Source of the DNA: Bacillota bacterium
GTDB lineage: Bacteria; Bacillota; Clostridia; Oscillospirales; Ruminococcaceae
Length of the DNA: 44,855 nt
Assembly: GCA_023391005.1 (NCBI GenBank)
Contig: JAEWBS010000019.1
Location: forward strand, 1-44,855
Reading direction: 5' to 3'
The notes below the pieces were generated by a model, which searched no databases, was not told the DNA's origin, and saw only the letters and a program-made list of their open reading frames with translations. A program made the position numbers and the translations under genes. This document shows positions 31,080-39,215 of the stretch, in pieces (within the stretch, counting starts at the first letter, position 1; each line of letters begins with the position of its first letter).

Positions 31080-33403
31080 GGGCATCCCTCCGATGGTGTT
31101 TGCCAGATGGTTTCGGGCTTTAGCGGCAGTGTGGTCAGCTGTTTGCCAAAGGCTACGGATAACGCGTTGCCGAGCGCGGCGGCCATGCCGATGATGCCGT
31201 GCTCGGAATAGCTGCGCACACCATAGGGCGAGTCCTCCTGCGGCGTTTCTACAAAGCCCACACGATAGTCCGGCTCCTGCCCGATGTGCATCAGCTTGTA
31301 GGTGCGCAGATTGGGCGACATGGGAATGCCCTGTTCGTCATAGGCATACCCCTCTCGGCTGGCCATGCTCAGGCCCATCGACATGCCGCCCGCTATCATG
31401 CCCCGCATCGATTCATGGTTGATCACCTTGCCGACATCGATAACGGTGGAGGCGTTGAGAAGACGGTAGGTACAGGCTTTCAAATCCGCCTCTACCTCAA
31501 CAACCTGCGCACCCACCGTCCAGGCGGGGCCGGTCTTGCCTTTACCCGTGGCTGGGTCGAGCATGCTCAAGCCCTTGAGCATGAAGCCGCCCCGCCCTAA
31601 AACCGGCTCGCCGATCGACTCCCCCGCCTTGGATTTATAGCCCTTGACAATATCCTTAAAGGCAATAAATTGCTCTGGATTCTTTCGTGAGAAAACACGC
31701 CCGTGGGCAACCTCGATCTCATCAGTCAGGCAGCCCAGCGCCTGAGCGCCGTTACTGCGCAGCTGCTCCAGCAAATCGTCCGCGGCACGCATCACCGCGC
31801 GACCCGCCATATATCCTGTCAGGCTGGCAACGGTTTTCCAATGCTCGGGGGCGGTGCGGGTGTCGACAGCGCTCACCACATGCACCTGATCCGCGTCGAT
31901 TTTCAATTTTTCGGCCAGCATTTGCGCTACATGAGTCTGCCCGTCCGAACCCATCTCCACAACGCCGGTGTGCAGATTGAGACTTCCGTCCGAATTAAAG
32001 GTGACGAGCGCGCCGGATATCGAATCGGTAGGCGGATTTTCGGTTTTCCAGAAGCAGGCGATCCCCTTTGCGCGCACGGTATCCGGCTTAATCACAACGC
32101 TGTTGCCGCCATCCCATTCCGACAGATGTCTAACCTTTTGCAGGCACTGGCTCAAGTCTCCGATCAGACTTGGTGTATATTCGATCTGAGACGGCGTCAA
32201 ACTGCCGGGACGAATGGCGTTTTTCATGCGAAATTCTAGAGGGTCGGTCCCAATTTTTTGAGCCAGCATATCGATGGCTCTTTCAATACAAAAGGTCAGC
32301 GATTCGTGTGAAAAACCTCGGAAAGAGGTGACATAGGTGTGGTTGGTATAGACACACATCGCGTCGCAGGACAAATTCTCAATATGATAGGGTCCGGTGC
32401 AATCCATCGCGATGGCTTTTGACATATACGGAGAAATGTCGGTATAAGCGCCGCAGTCCAGCCAGTAGGTCAACTCGGCAGCTTGAAGATTTCCGTCCGC
32501 GTCCGCGCCGATTTTAATCGTTGCCTCCAGCCCCATCCGGCAGGGAGTGGACGCCATATCCTGTTCTCTAGGAATGGTCAGGCGTACCGCCTTGCCGCCG
32601 ACGCTGCGGGAAGCCAAAAAGGCCAATATCTCCAGCGTGACGGGGGCTTTTCCGCCAAAACCGCCGCCGACGAACGGAACGCGCACCTGAATATTGCCGC
32701 TGGGGATCATAAACGCTTCTGAAAGCTGCTTGCGCACCGAATAGGGCGCCTGTGAGGCAGTGGTGATCAGCACCTGCCCGTCAGCAGAGATTTCCGCCCG
32801 CGCCGTGCGTATCTCCATCGCAAGGTGATCGGACGGCGGAAGAAAAAAGCGCTGCTCTACCACTGTTTGACATCGCATAAAGGCTTCGGTCGTATTCCCT
32901 TTGCGCATGCGGTAACGGCTGGCGATATTGCTGCCCGGCTCGGGGTAAATATCGGTCATCACCTTTTTATATCCACTGGTTCCATGAATTAAGGGCGCTT
33001 CAGGGGCCAGTGCCTGTGAGGGTGTGCGTACAAAGGGCAGCGGCTCATACGAAACATCGATCAGCCGTACCGCCTGTTCCGCTGTGTATTCATCCTGCGC
33101 AACCACCAGTGCCACCGGCTCGCCCGCATACCGCACAACGTCGCGTGCCAGCGCCGGACGGTCCTGCAAAAGGGGACCAAACAGCTCAGGGCAATCGTTG
33201 CCGGTGAGAACCGCTTTAACCTCCTTGAGCGCCAGCGCCCTCGATGCATCAATCTTTGTAATGCGGGCATGCGCCTGCGTGCTGGTCAGCAGCCGTGCCG
33301 ACAGGATGCCCACCGAGGGCAGGTCATCGGTATAAATGGCCTTGCCTGTCGCCTTTTGCCACGCGTCCTTGCGCTGCACATCTCTGCCTATGGCCGTATT
33401 CAC
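31076..33403 (-). CDS. Molybdenum hydroxylase large, molybdopterin-binding subunit (xanthine dehydrogenase/aldehyde oxidase family)
   Basis: About 775 aa catalytic subunit. N-terminal domain (IGRDVQRKDAWQKATGKAIYTDDLPSVG, split here as motif order only) covers ~5-115; the molybdopterin-binding part starts near 150 and contains VRVPFVGGGFGGKAPVTLE, FRGFSHESLTFCIERAID, VVEMGSDGQTHVAQMLAEKL and, near the C-terminus, SPYGVRSYSEHGIIGMAAALGNAL, whose Glu aligns with the catalytic Glu of the family. The usual RGxGxPQ and GIGEP sequences are replaced by RGFSHES and SYSEHG, so the substrate may not be xanthine. Start: GTG 33403 (ten bases from AAGGAAG) or GTG 33415 (too close). Needs Mo-cofactor genes located elsewhere. 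No convincing promoter was found in 33404-33600. Confidence 0.92.
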   Translation of the reverse strand: MNTAIGRDVQRKDAWQKATGKAIYTDDLPSVGILSARLLTSTQAHARITKIDASRALALKEVKAVLTGNDCPELFGPLLQDRPALARDVVRYAGEPVALVVAQDEYTAEQAVRLIDVSYEPLPFVRTPSQALAPEAPLIHGTSGYKKVMTDIYPEPGSNIASRYRMRKGNTTEAFMRCQTVVEQRFFLPPSDHLAMEIRTARAEISADGQVLITTASQAPYSVRKQLSEAFMIPSGNIQVRVPFVGGGFGGKAPVTLEILAFLASRSVGGKAVRLTIPREQDMASTPCRMGLEATIKIGADADGNLQAAELTYWLDCGAYTDISPYMSKAIAMDCTGPYHIENLSCDAMCVYTNHTYVTSFRGFSHESLTFCIERAIDMLAQKIGTDPLEFRMKNAIRPGSLTPSQIEYTPSLIGDLSQCLQKVRHLSEWDGGNSVVIKPDTVRAKGIACFWKTENPPTDSISGALVTFNSDGSLNLHTGVVEMGSDGQTHVAQMLAEKLKIDADQVHVVSAVDTRTAPEHWKTVASLTGYMAGRAVMRAADDLLEQLRSNGAQALGCLTDEIEVAHGRVFSRKNPEQFIAFKDIVKGYKSKAGESIGEPVLGRGGFMLKGLSMLDPATGKGKTGPAWTVGAQVVEVEADLKACTYRLLNASTVIDVGKVINHESMRGMIAGGMSMGLSMASREGYAYDEQGIPMSPNLRTYKLMHIGQEPDYRVGFVETPQEDSPYGVRSYSEHGIIGMAAALGNALSVAFGKQLTTLPLKPETIWQTPSEGCP

Positions 33404-33600
33404 CCTGCGAAGCACTTCCTTTTAGAAAAATATACTATGATTCTGCCCTTTATCGCTGGGTAATATGCGAATAGACCCGGCCATTGCTTTGACGAAACAG
33501 CTCCGCTGTATGTTGGATATAAGACGCCAAATTCTGAGGCCCTTATGAAACCTGCCCATCGTCTATCCTGCTGAAATAAACTGTTAAACAATCAACAATA
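33404..33600. other. Divergent region between the Mo-hydroxylase and DrrA-like genes
   Basis: No gene seen. A short dyad ACAGC-TCC-GCTGT lies near 33508-33520. A promoter for the minus-strand operon must be here; I could not define one. Confidence 0.4.
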
Positions 33601-33629
33601 TTGACATTTGGGCGCAAAATAACTATAAT
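33601..33629 (+). promoter_or_regulatory. Perfect-consensus promoter of the DrrAB-like exporter
   Basis: -35 TTGACA (33601-33606), 17-bp spacer, -10 TATAAT (33624-33629): exact match to the housekeeping consensus in both boxes and spacing. Confidence 0.88.
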
Positions 33630-33728
33630 CGCAAGACACAGTAAATAATTGTTTATATCACTCCTCCAAAAGGCAGATTGCGTTCATGAGAGATAAACAA
33701 ATTCAAACAATTGAGGAAATATAGATCT

Positions 33729-34649
33729 ATGAAGCCAATTATCGAGGTCAGAAACTTTACGAAAAAATATGGGGATTTTGTTGCGGTAAACGATATCTCC
33801 TTTAGTGTTGAAGAGGGCAGCGTTTTCGCCTTTTTAGGGCCGAACGGCGCCGGTAAAAGCACCACCATCAACACCCTGTGCACCATATTTGAAAAAACCT
33901 CCGGCGCGCTTTTTATCGATGGAAAGGATGTCGCCACCCAAAAAAATCAGGTGCGTGCCGCCATCGGCGTGGTCTTTCAGGACTCCACACTGGATGCCAA
34001 AATGACGATCGAAGAAAATCTTAAAATGCACAGCGTATTTTATAATATCCCAAAAGGCGAGGTAGAAGCACGCATTCAGTTTGTGCTAAAACTCGTTGAT
34101 CTGCTGGATGAACGTAAAAAGCTGGTGGGCGCGCTTTCGGGCGGGATGAAGCGCCGGGTGGAGATTGCCCGCGGACTGATGCATTATCCCCGCGTGTTGT
34201 TCCTTGACGAGCCCACGACCGGGCTTGATCCCCAAACCAGAGCGCATATCTGGGAATATATCCTCAAGCTGCAAAAAGAGCGGAACATCACGATTTTCCT
34301 CACCACCCACTATATGGAGGAAGCGGAGGTCTGCAACAAAATTGCCATTATTGACGGCGGGGTGATTGTCGCCCACGACACGCCCTACGCACTGAAAAAG
34401 CGCTACACCCGGGACAAGGCCTATATCAGCACCACCAATGCGCCCGAGCTCGAAAGCCTGTTGGCCCGGCAGGAGCTGGGCTATGAAAAGAAAGAGGGTT
34501 ACTACAAAGTCGAGGCCGAACAGCTTGACCGACTGTTGTCGGTGATCAGCGATCACAAAGCACATATCACGACGATGGAAATTAAAAAAGGCACCTTTAA
34601 CGATGTCTTTTTAGAAATTACCGGCCGTAAAATCAGAGAGGAGGCCTAA
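33729..34649 (+). CDS. DrrA-type ABC exporter ATP-binding protein
   Basis: 306 aa ATPase. Walker A GPNGAGKSTT (residues ~38-47), Q-loop VVFQDSTLD, signature ALSGGMKRRVEIARG, Walker B VLFLDEPTTGLDPQTR, H-loop LTTHYMEEAE, then a C-terminal extension (~230-306) as in DrrA/NatA-type exporters. Powers efflux of drugs, lipids or peptides together with the permease that starts one base after its stop. ATG 33729 lies 11 bases after GAGGA; an in-frame TTG at 33711 overlaps that site. Confidence 0.92.
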   Translation: MKPIIEVRNFTKKYGDFVAVNDISFSVEEGSVFAFLGPNGAGKSTTINTLCTIFEKTSGALFIDGKDVATQKNQVRAAIGVVFQDSTLDAKMTIEENLKMHSVFYNIPKGEVEARIQFVLKLVDLLDERKKLVGALSGGMKRRVEIARGLMHYPRVLFLDEPTTGLDPQTRAHIWEYILKLQKERNITIFLTTHYMEEAEVCNKIAIIDGGVIVAHDTPYALKKRYTRDKAYISTTNAPELESLLARQELGYEKKEGYYKVEAEQLDRLLSVISDHKAHITTMEIKKGTFNDVFLEITGRKIREEA

Positions 34650-34650
34650 G

Positions 34651-35487
34651 ATGAGCACCATTTTTGCATTATGGGTACGAGGCCTGAAGGCCTTTGTCAG
34701 AAACAGGACGGGCTTGGTTTTTTCGCTGATCTTCCCCTTCTTTTTTGTCTTTGTTTTCAGCTCTATTTTTAAGACCAATTATATCGATAATCCTGTGGCT
34801 TATATGCTGTCGGGCGTTATTATCACCACCGTATTTGAAAGCGCCTTGAATCTGGCCTCAACCACGGTGGACGATATGGTCAGTGGGTTTATGAAAGAGG
34901 TTTTGGTATCCCCTGCCAAACGCATCTCGGTCGCTATGGGGCAGATGCTCTCGGCCGCCACCGTCGCCACGCTGCAAGGGTTGCTGATTTTGGTTGTCGG
35001 GCTGTTTATAGGCATCCGGTTTACCTCTTGGAAAACACCGTTTTATATTCTGCTTACGATGATCTGCATCGGCCTTGTCTTTTCAGGCGTGGGGCTGTTT
35101 ATGGCTACCAAGGTGCGCAACGGGCAGACCTTTCAAATTATAAAGACCGCAGTGACGATGCCTCTCACCTTTCTTTCGGGCGCTTATATCCCGTTGTCCA
35201 TGCTGCCCGGCAGCCTTCAGTTTGTTGCTTACCTCAACCCCATGACCTATGCGACCGCCTTTTTCCGTATGGTCGCGCTCGAAAAAACCGGGCTTTCGAT
35301 CACCGAGCTTTTAAACGAGGGTCTTATCGTCTCAATCAACGGCTTTGTGATTACGCCGTTTCTAACCTTTATCATTATCGTAGGCATCGGGTTGGTATTT
35401 CTGCTGCTGGCGACCTCGAGCTTTATTAAGACCGATTTCTCGCGCCTGAACAGAAGCGCAACCGACGCCAATGCCATTTGGGGGTAA
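34651..35487 (+). CDS. ABC-2 type exporter permease (DrrB-like)
   Basis: 278 aa with six hydrophobic segments in the ABC-2 pattern: SLIFPFFFVFVFSSIF, then ASTTVDDMVSGFMKEVLVSPAKRISVAMGQ (conserved cytoplasmic loop), PLTFLSGAYIPLSMLPGSLQFVAYLNPMTY (the CT-type signature before the last helix). Dimerises with the ATPase to export an unknown hydrophobic compound. ATG 34651 after GAGGAGGCC. It is the second and last gene of the operon, followed by a bidirectional terminator. Confidence 0.9.
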   Translation: MSTIFALWVRGLKAFVRNRTGLVFSLIFPFFFVFVFSSIFKTNYIDNPVAYMLSGVIITTVFESALNLASTTVDDMVSGFMKEVLVSPAKRISVAMGQMLSAATVATLQGLLILVVGLFIGIRFTSWKTPFYILLTMICIGLVFSGVGLFMATKVRNGQTFQIIKTAVTMPLTFLSGAYIPLSMLPGSLQFVAYLNPMTYATAFFRMVALEKTGLSITELLNEGLIVSINGFVITPFLTFIIIVGIGLVFLLLATSSFIKTDFSRLNRSATDANAIWG

Positions 35488-35562
35488 ACGCTGATATAAT
35501 TTCCTCGTATGCTCTTAATTTTATGATATAAAGCGCTTTGGATAATAGCTCTGGGCGCCTAA

Positions 35563-35613
35563 AAAAGCAAGCTCGAATCTTCTCCTGTTGGAGATCTTCA
35601 AGCTTGCTTTTTA
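35563..35613. terminator. Bidirectional terminator between the exporter and second Liv operon
   Basis: AAAAGCAAGCT ... AGCTTGCTTTTT with additional inner pairing (GAA/TTC, TCTCC/GGAGA). T-tracts on both strands; it ends the plus-strand exporter and can end the minus-strand livKHMGF transcript. Confidence 0.82.
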
Positions 35614-35814
35614 TTTTCATATTCAGTTCGTCTTATGAAGGGCGGTATGGCTATCAAAAAATATTTTGCTGGTGCATTTTTGGCAGGCTGATCAGCAACC
35701 ATCTTTTAATTGCTTCTATTTTCTCGATGCCTCATGTTGTTATAAGCCGGTATAACATAACCGTCGCTGTACGACTCGTTTTTACGGCCTTGACTGCGGG
35801 CATCATAAAACGCG
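35614..35814. other. Intergenic region after livF, nothing recognised
   Basis: No credible gene; a short frame spanning it has no start signal. One small dyad (GTTATA-N6-TATAAC near 35740) is present. Confidence 0.4.
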
Positions 35815-36540
35815 TCAGCCGCCGAGATACGCCTTCTTGACCGCTTCATTACATAGCATCTCTTCGCCAATGCCTTCAATAACCGTTTCGCCGTTCTGGA
35901 TGACGTAGGCGTAATCGCAGAATTTCAGCGTCTCCATCGCGTTTTGCTCCACAATGATGATGGTGATGCCCATTTTTGAAATCTCACGGATAAACGAAAA
36001 TATCTCCTTGACTAATTTGGGCATCAGACCAAGAGACGGCTCATCCAAGATCAACAGCTTCGGATTCATCATGATGCCGCGGGCAATAGCGACCATCTGC
36101 TGCTCACCGCCCGAGAGGGTTCTGGCGACCTGTTCGGACCGTTCCTGAACGCGGGGGAAAAGATCGTAGACCATTTTCAGGTTTTCCTGAACCTTCTTTT
36201 TGTCTTTGATCAAATAGCTGCCCATGATCAGATTGTCCTGAACCGTCATATTTGTGAACAAATGTCTGCCCTCGGGCACCATCGAAATGCCCATTTGGGC
36301 CAGCTCAAATGTGGGCAAGCCGATAATCGACTGTCCGTTGTAGAGAATTTCGCCGGCCATGGGCTTGATGATGCCGGTAAGCGCCCGCAGCGTGCTGGTT
36401 TTGCCCGCGCCGTTTGAGCCGAGGATCGCCACAATCTGCCCTTCGCGGATTTCAAAAGAAACGTCGTGAACCACCTCTACCGAACCGTAACCGGCGCGCA
36501 GATGTTCTACCTTCAGAATCGTGTTATCCTTCATCATCAT
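35815..36540 (-). CDS. livF: LivF-like ABC transporter ATP-binding protein
   Basis: 241 aa, normal for LivF. Walker A GSNGAGKTST, Q-loop/EGR motif SMVPEGRHLFTNMTVQDNL (the PEGR pattern is diagnostic for LivF), signature LSGGEQQMVAIARG, Walker B LLILDEPSLGLMP, and the VEQNAMETLKFCDYAYV H-loop region. Forms a heterodimer with LivG. Begins with three ATG codons overlapping the livG end by 17 bp; GGAGG precedes the first by two bases, the second by five, the third by eight, so the real start may be 36537 or 36534. Last gene of the second Liv operon. Confidence 0.95.
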   Translation of the reverse strand: MMMKDNTILKVEHLRAGYGSVEVVHDVSFEIREGQIVAILGSNGAGKTSTLRALTGIIKPMAGEILYNGQSIIGLPTFELAQMGISMVPEGRHLFTNMTVQDNLIMGSYLIKDKKKVQENLKMVYDLFPRVQERSEQVARTLSGGEQQMVAIARGIMMNPKLLILDEPSLGLMPKLVKEIFSFIREISKMGITIIIVEQNAMETLKFCDYAYVIQNGETVIEGIGEEMLCNEAVKKAYLGG

Positions 36541-37255
36541 TTCCTCCGCCCAAATACGCGTCGATCACTTCGGGATTTGAGGTAACCTCCTCCGGTTTGC
36601 CGATCATTAATAGCTTACCGGATACCAGAACAACCACACGGTTTGAAACCGACATCACCACATCCATGTTATGCTCGATGGTCAAAATGGCGATGCCACG
36701 GCTGTTGACCTTTCGGATCAGGTCTACCGCATCCTTGCGTTCTGTTGCCGTCAGACCGGCCATCGTCTCGTCGAGCAGGAGCAGCTTTGGCTGCGTGGCG
36801 AGCGCGCGGGCAATCTCCAAACGTTTTTTCTGCGCAACGTTTAGTTTTCCCGCATACATGTCGCGGTAGTTATTCAGATTGCAAAAATCAAGCTCCCTGT
36901 CGACAATCTCCATGGCTTTAGAAACGTTTGGTATGCGCAACAGCGCGCCGACCAACACATTTTCCCAGACAAACATGCCGTTGATGGACTGCGGAATCTG
37001 AAAGGTTCTGCCGATGCCGAGCCTGCATATCTCATGCGCCTTCAGCTTTGTAGTATCATTACCGTCAAATGTAATCGACCCCCGGGTCAGGCTATGGGCG
37101 CCGCTGATGGAGTTGAAAAGCGTCGTCTTTCCCGCGCCGTTGGGTCCCACCACGCCGACGATCTCGCCCTGCTCCACATCAAACGTGATGCCCTCGTTCG
37201 CCATCAAACCGCCAAATTGCTTTGTGGCGTCCACAACATCCAATATCTTAGCCAT
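36524..37255 (-). CDS. livG: LivG-like ABC transporter ATP-binding protein
   Basis: 243 aa. Walker A GPNGAGKTTLFN, the LivG-specific GIGRTFQIPQSINGMFVWENV segment, a signature region AGKLNVAQKKRLEIARAL (the canonical LSGGQ is replaced by LNVAQ, a variant seen in Liv ATPases), Walker B KLLLLDETMAGLT, H-loop TIEHNMDVV. ATG 37255 follows GGAGGGCG, 17 bp after livM. Pairs with LivF. Confidence 0.94.
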   Translation of the reverse strand: MAKILDVVDATKQFGGLMANEGITFDVEQGEIVGVVGPNGAGKTTLFNSISGAHSLTRGSITFDGNDTTKLKAHEICRLGIGRTFQIPQSINGMFVWENVLVGALLRIPNVSKAMEIVDRELDFCNLNNYRDMYAGKLNVAQKKRLEIARALATQPKLLLLDETMAGLTATERKDAVDLIRKVNSRGIAILTIEHNMDVVMSVSNRVVVLVSGKLLMIGKPEEVTSNPEVIDAYLGGGNDDEG

Positions 37256-37272
37256 ATTTCGCCCTCCAATTT

Positions 37273-38247
37273 CTACGCCTTTCTTTTATCAATGGCGGCC
37301 TTGATTTTCCGTGGCAAAGAAACCAGACCCTCCGGGAGGAAAAGCACGATAATGATGACCAGAGCGCCGTATAAAACCATGTCCAGGCCACCGAACGCGC
37401 CTAAAAAGGCTCTCGTATATTCGGATAAGATCTGTATGACCACCGCGCCGATAACGGGTCCGATCGTTGTGCCGATACCGCCCATGACCGTCACCAATAC
37501 GATCATCATAGAAATATTCAGCGTCATCATGCTCGCCGGGTCAAAGTAGAGCATATATTGCGCATACATACTGCCACCCAGACTGACAATCGCGGCGCTC
37601 AGCATAAAAGCGCGAACCTTATATTTCGCCACATCGATGCCGACACTGGCGGCGGCTTCCTCATTGCCGTTAATCGTCTTTAAATAATAGAAAAATCGGG
37701 TTTTGCTCAGATGAGAAATCAGGAAAAACACCGCAACAGCAACCGTGAGAAAAAGGTAGTAGTAGATGCGCGCGTCTTTAAATTGCAGATACAACCATGG
37801 GTTGAGCCCTTTTTTGAACATTGAAACGCCCTTGGCACCGTTGGTAAAGCCGACGTTCACGCAAATATAACGGGCACATTCGGCCAGCGCCATGGTACAG
37901 ATGGCAAAGGCATGTCCGCGCAGGCGCAGCACCGGCTTACCGATCACCCAAGCAAAGCCCGCCGCCATCAGCATACCCAATGGAATGGAAATCCACGGGG
38001 ACCAACTAAAATACTGAAGCGTAAGCCCCACCGCATATGCACCGAATCCATAAAACAGTGAATGTCCGTTCGAAACCTGTCCGGTATAACCGCCGATAAC
38101 ATTCCAGCCCATGCCCAGAACAGACCAAATCGTAATCAAAATCAATAAATTTCTAAAAAACAGGCTCGAGTTTAAAAATGGGAGCACGACGGCAACCGCA
38201 ATGACAGCCGCCGGAACAGCGGTAGATTTAAAACGTTTCGTCTTCAT
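37273..38247 (-). CDS. livM: LivM-like permease
   Basis: 324 aa, about nine membrane segments. Family blocks: IWSVLGMGWNVIGGYTGQVSNGHSLFYGFGAY (residues ~39-70), RLRGHAFAICTMALAECARY, SVGIDVAKYKVRAFMLSAAIVSLGG, and VMGGIGTTIGPVIGAVVIQIL, which is the ATPase-coupling loop. ATG 38247 overlaps the livH stop by four bases (ATGA) with GGAGG eight bases upstream, so the two permeases are translationally coupled. Confidence 0.94.
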   Translation of the reverse strand: MKTKRFKSTAVPAAVIAVAVVLPFLNSSLFFRNLLILITIWSVLGMGWNVIGGYTGQVSNGHSLFYGFGAYAVGLTLQYFSWSPWISIPLGMLMAAGFAWVIGKPVLRLRGHAFAICTMALAECARYICVNVGFTNGAKGVSMFKKGLNPWLYLQFKDARIYYYLFLTVAVAVFFLISHLSKTRFFYYLKTINGNEEAAASVGIDVAKYKVRAFMLSAAIVSLGGSMYAQYMLYFDPASMMTLNISMMIVLVTVMGGIGTTIGPVIGAVVIQILSEYTRAFLGAFGGLDMVLYGALVIIIVLFLPEGLVSLPRKIKAAIDKRKA

Positions 38248-39107
38248 TGCTTACCTCCGAACAATCCCTTAGGCTTAAATTGCAACACCAGCATGAACAC
38301 CACGCAGATGCCCAGATATTTGTAGGCCGTGTTGAAATAAACGCCGGTGAGCGAATCGACCAACCCCATGATCAGCCCGCCAAAAAGCGCGCCCGGTACG
38401 CTGCCGAAGCCGCCCATTACAACGGCGATAAAGCCGAAAAGCTGAAAGTTGCCGCCCACGCTGGGGTAACAGTAATAATAATACGAGAGCGCGCAACCCG
38501 CCGCGCCGGCAACGGCAGCGGACAAGCCAAAAGCCATCGAATAGGATTTCTCGGTGTTGATGCCGACAAGCTCGGCCGCCATTTTATCCATAGAGGTCGC
38601 ACGGATCGCTTTACCCGACTTGGTGGCATTTAGGAAAAGAAACATCAGTACCGAAATGCAGATTGCGATTGCAAACGGAACCAAACGGTTGAGCGCGACC
38701 GTCAGAGGGCCGACGCGCACCGATCCACTCATGGAAATATTTTTGATGGTCTTAAAGGTTCCGCCAAAAATAAGCAGCATGCCGTTTACCAACACCATGC
38801 TCAGGGCGAAGGTGATCAAACGTTGAGAAATGGTGGGCCCTTTGAGCGCCCTGACAATAACTGTTTTATAGACCAGCATTCCCAATAAAAACAGTCCGCC
38901 GACACAAAACGGCAGCGCCGCGATGGGGTCCAAGCCGGTGTAAGTGCAGAAAAAATAAGAAATAAACATCGCGATCATGCAAAACTCGCCCTGTGAAAAG
39001 CTCAGGATATTCATAACACCCCAAACCAGCGCGATTCCCATTGCGATCAAGGCATAGATGGCGCCATTGATGATGCCCTCGTAAAGCACCTGCAAAAATA
39101 AAGACAT
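38244..39107 (-). CDS. livH: LivH-like permease
   Basis: 287 aa with about eight membrane segments. N-terminal LYEGIINGAIYALIAMGIALVWGVMNILSFSQGEF and C-terminal VVMGGFGSVPGALFGGLIMGLVDSL are diagnostic for LivH. It differs in sequence from the LivH at 147-1028, so the two operons are not a recent duplication. ATG 39107 after GGAGG. It lies 108 bp downstream of livK, with a hairpin between. Confidence 0.94.
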   Translation of the reverse strand: MSLFLQVLYEGIINGAIYALIAMGIALVWGVMNILSFSQGEFCMIAMFISYFFCTYTGLDPIAALPFCVGGLFLLGMLVYKTVIVRALKGPTISQRLITFALSMVLVNGMLLIFGGTFKTIKNISMSGSVRVGPLTVALNRLVPFAIAICISVLMFLFLNATKSGKAIRATSMDKMAAELVGINTEKSYSMAFGLSAAVAGAAGCALSYYYYCYPSVGGNFQLFGFIAVVMGGFGSVPGALFGGLIMGLVDSLTGVYFNTAYKYLGICVVFMLVLQFKPKGLFGGKQ

Positions 39108-39150
39108 AAGACAAGTCCTCCCAATCGGTTTGCGGGATAATGTTAGAAAT

Positions 39151-39184
39151 CGAGCCGCCGAAGATTACCATCATCGACGGCTCG
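39151..39184 (-). other. Hairpin between livK and livH of the second Liv operon
   Basis: CGAGCCGTCG / CGGCGGCTCG on the minus strand (one mismatch) followed by ATTTCT. Probably a leaky terminator or mRNA end that lets the binding protein outnumber the permeases. An analogous hairpin follows the first livK. Confidence 0.55.
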
Positions 39185-39215
39185 TCAGGAGAGATGTTAT
39201 GTTACAGTAGATGTC

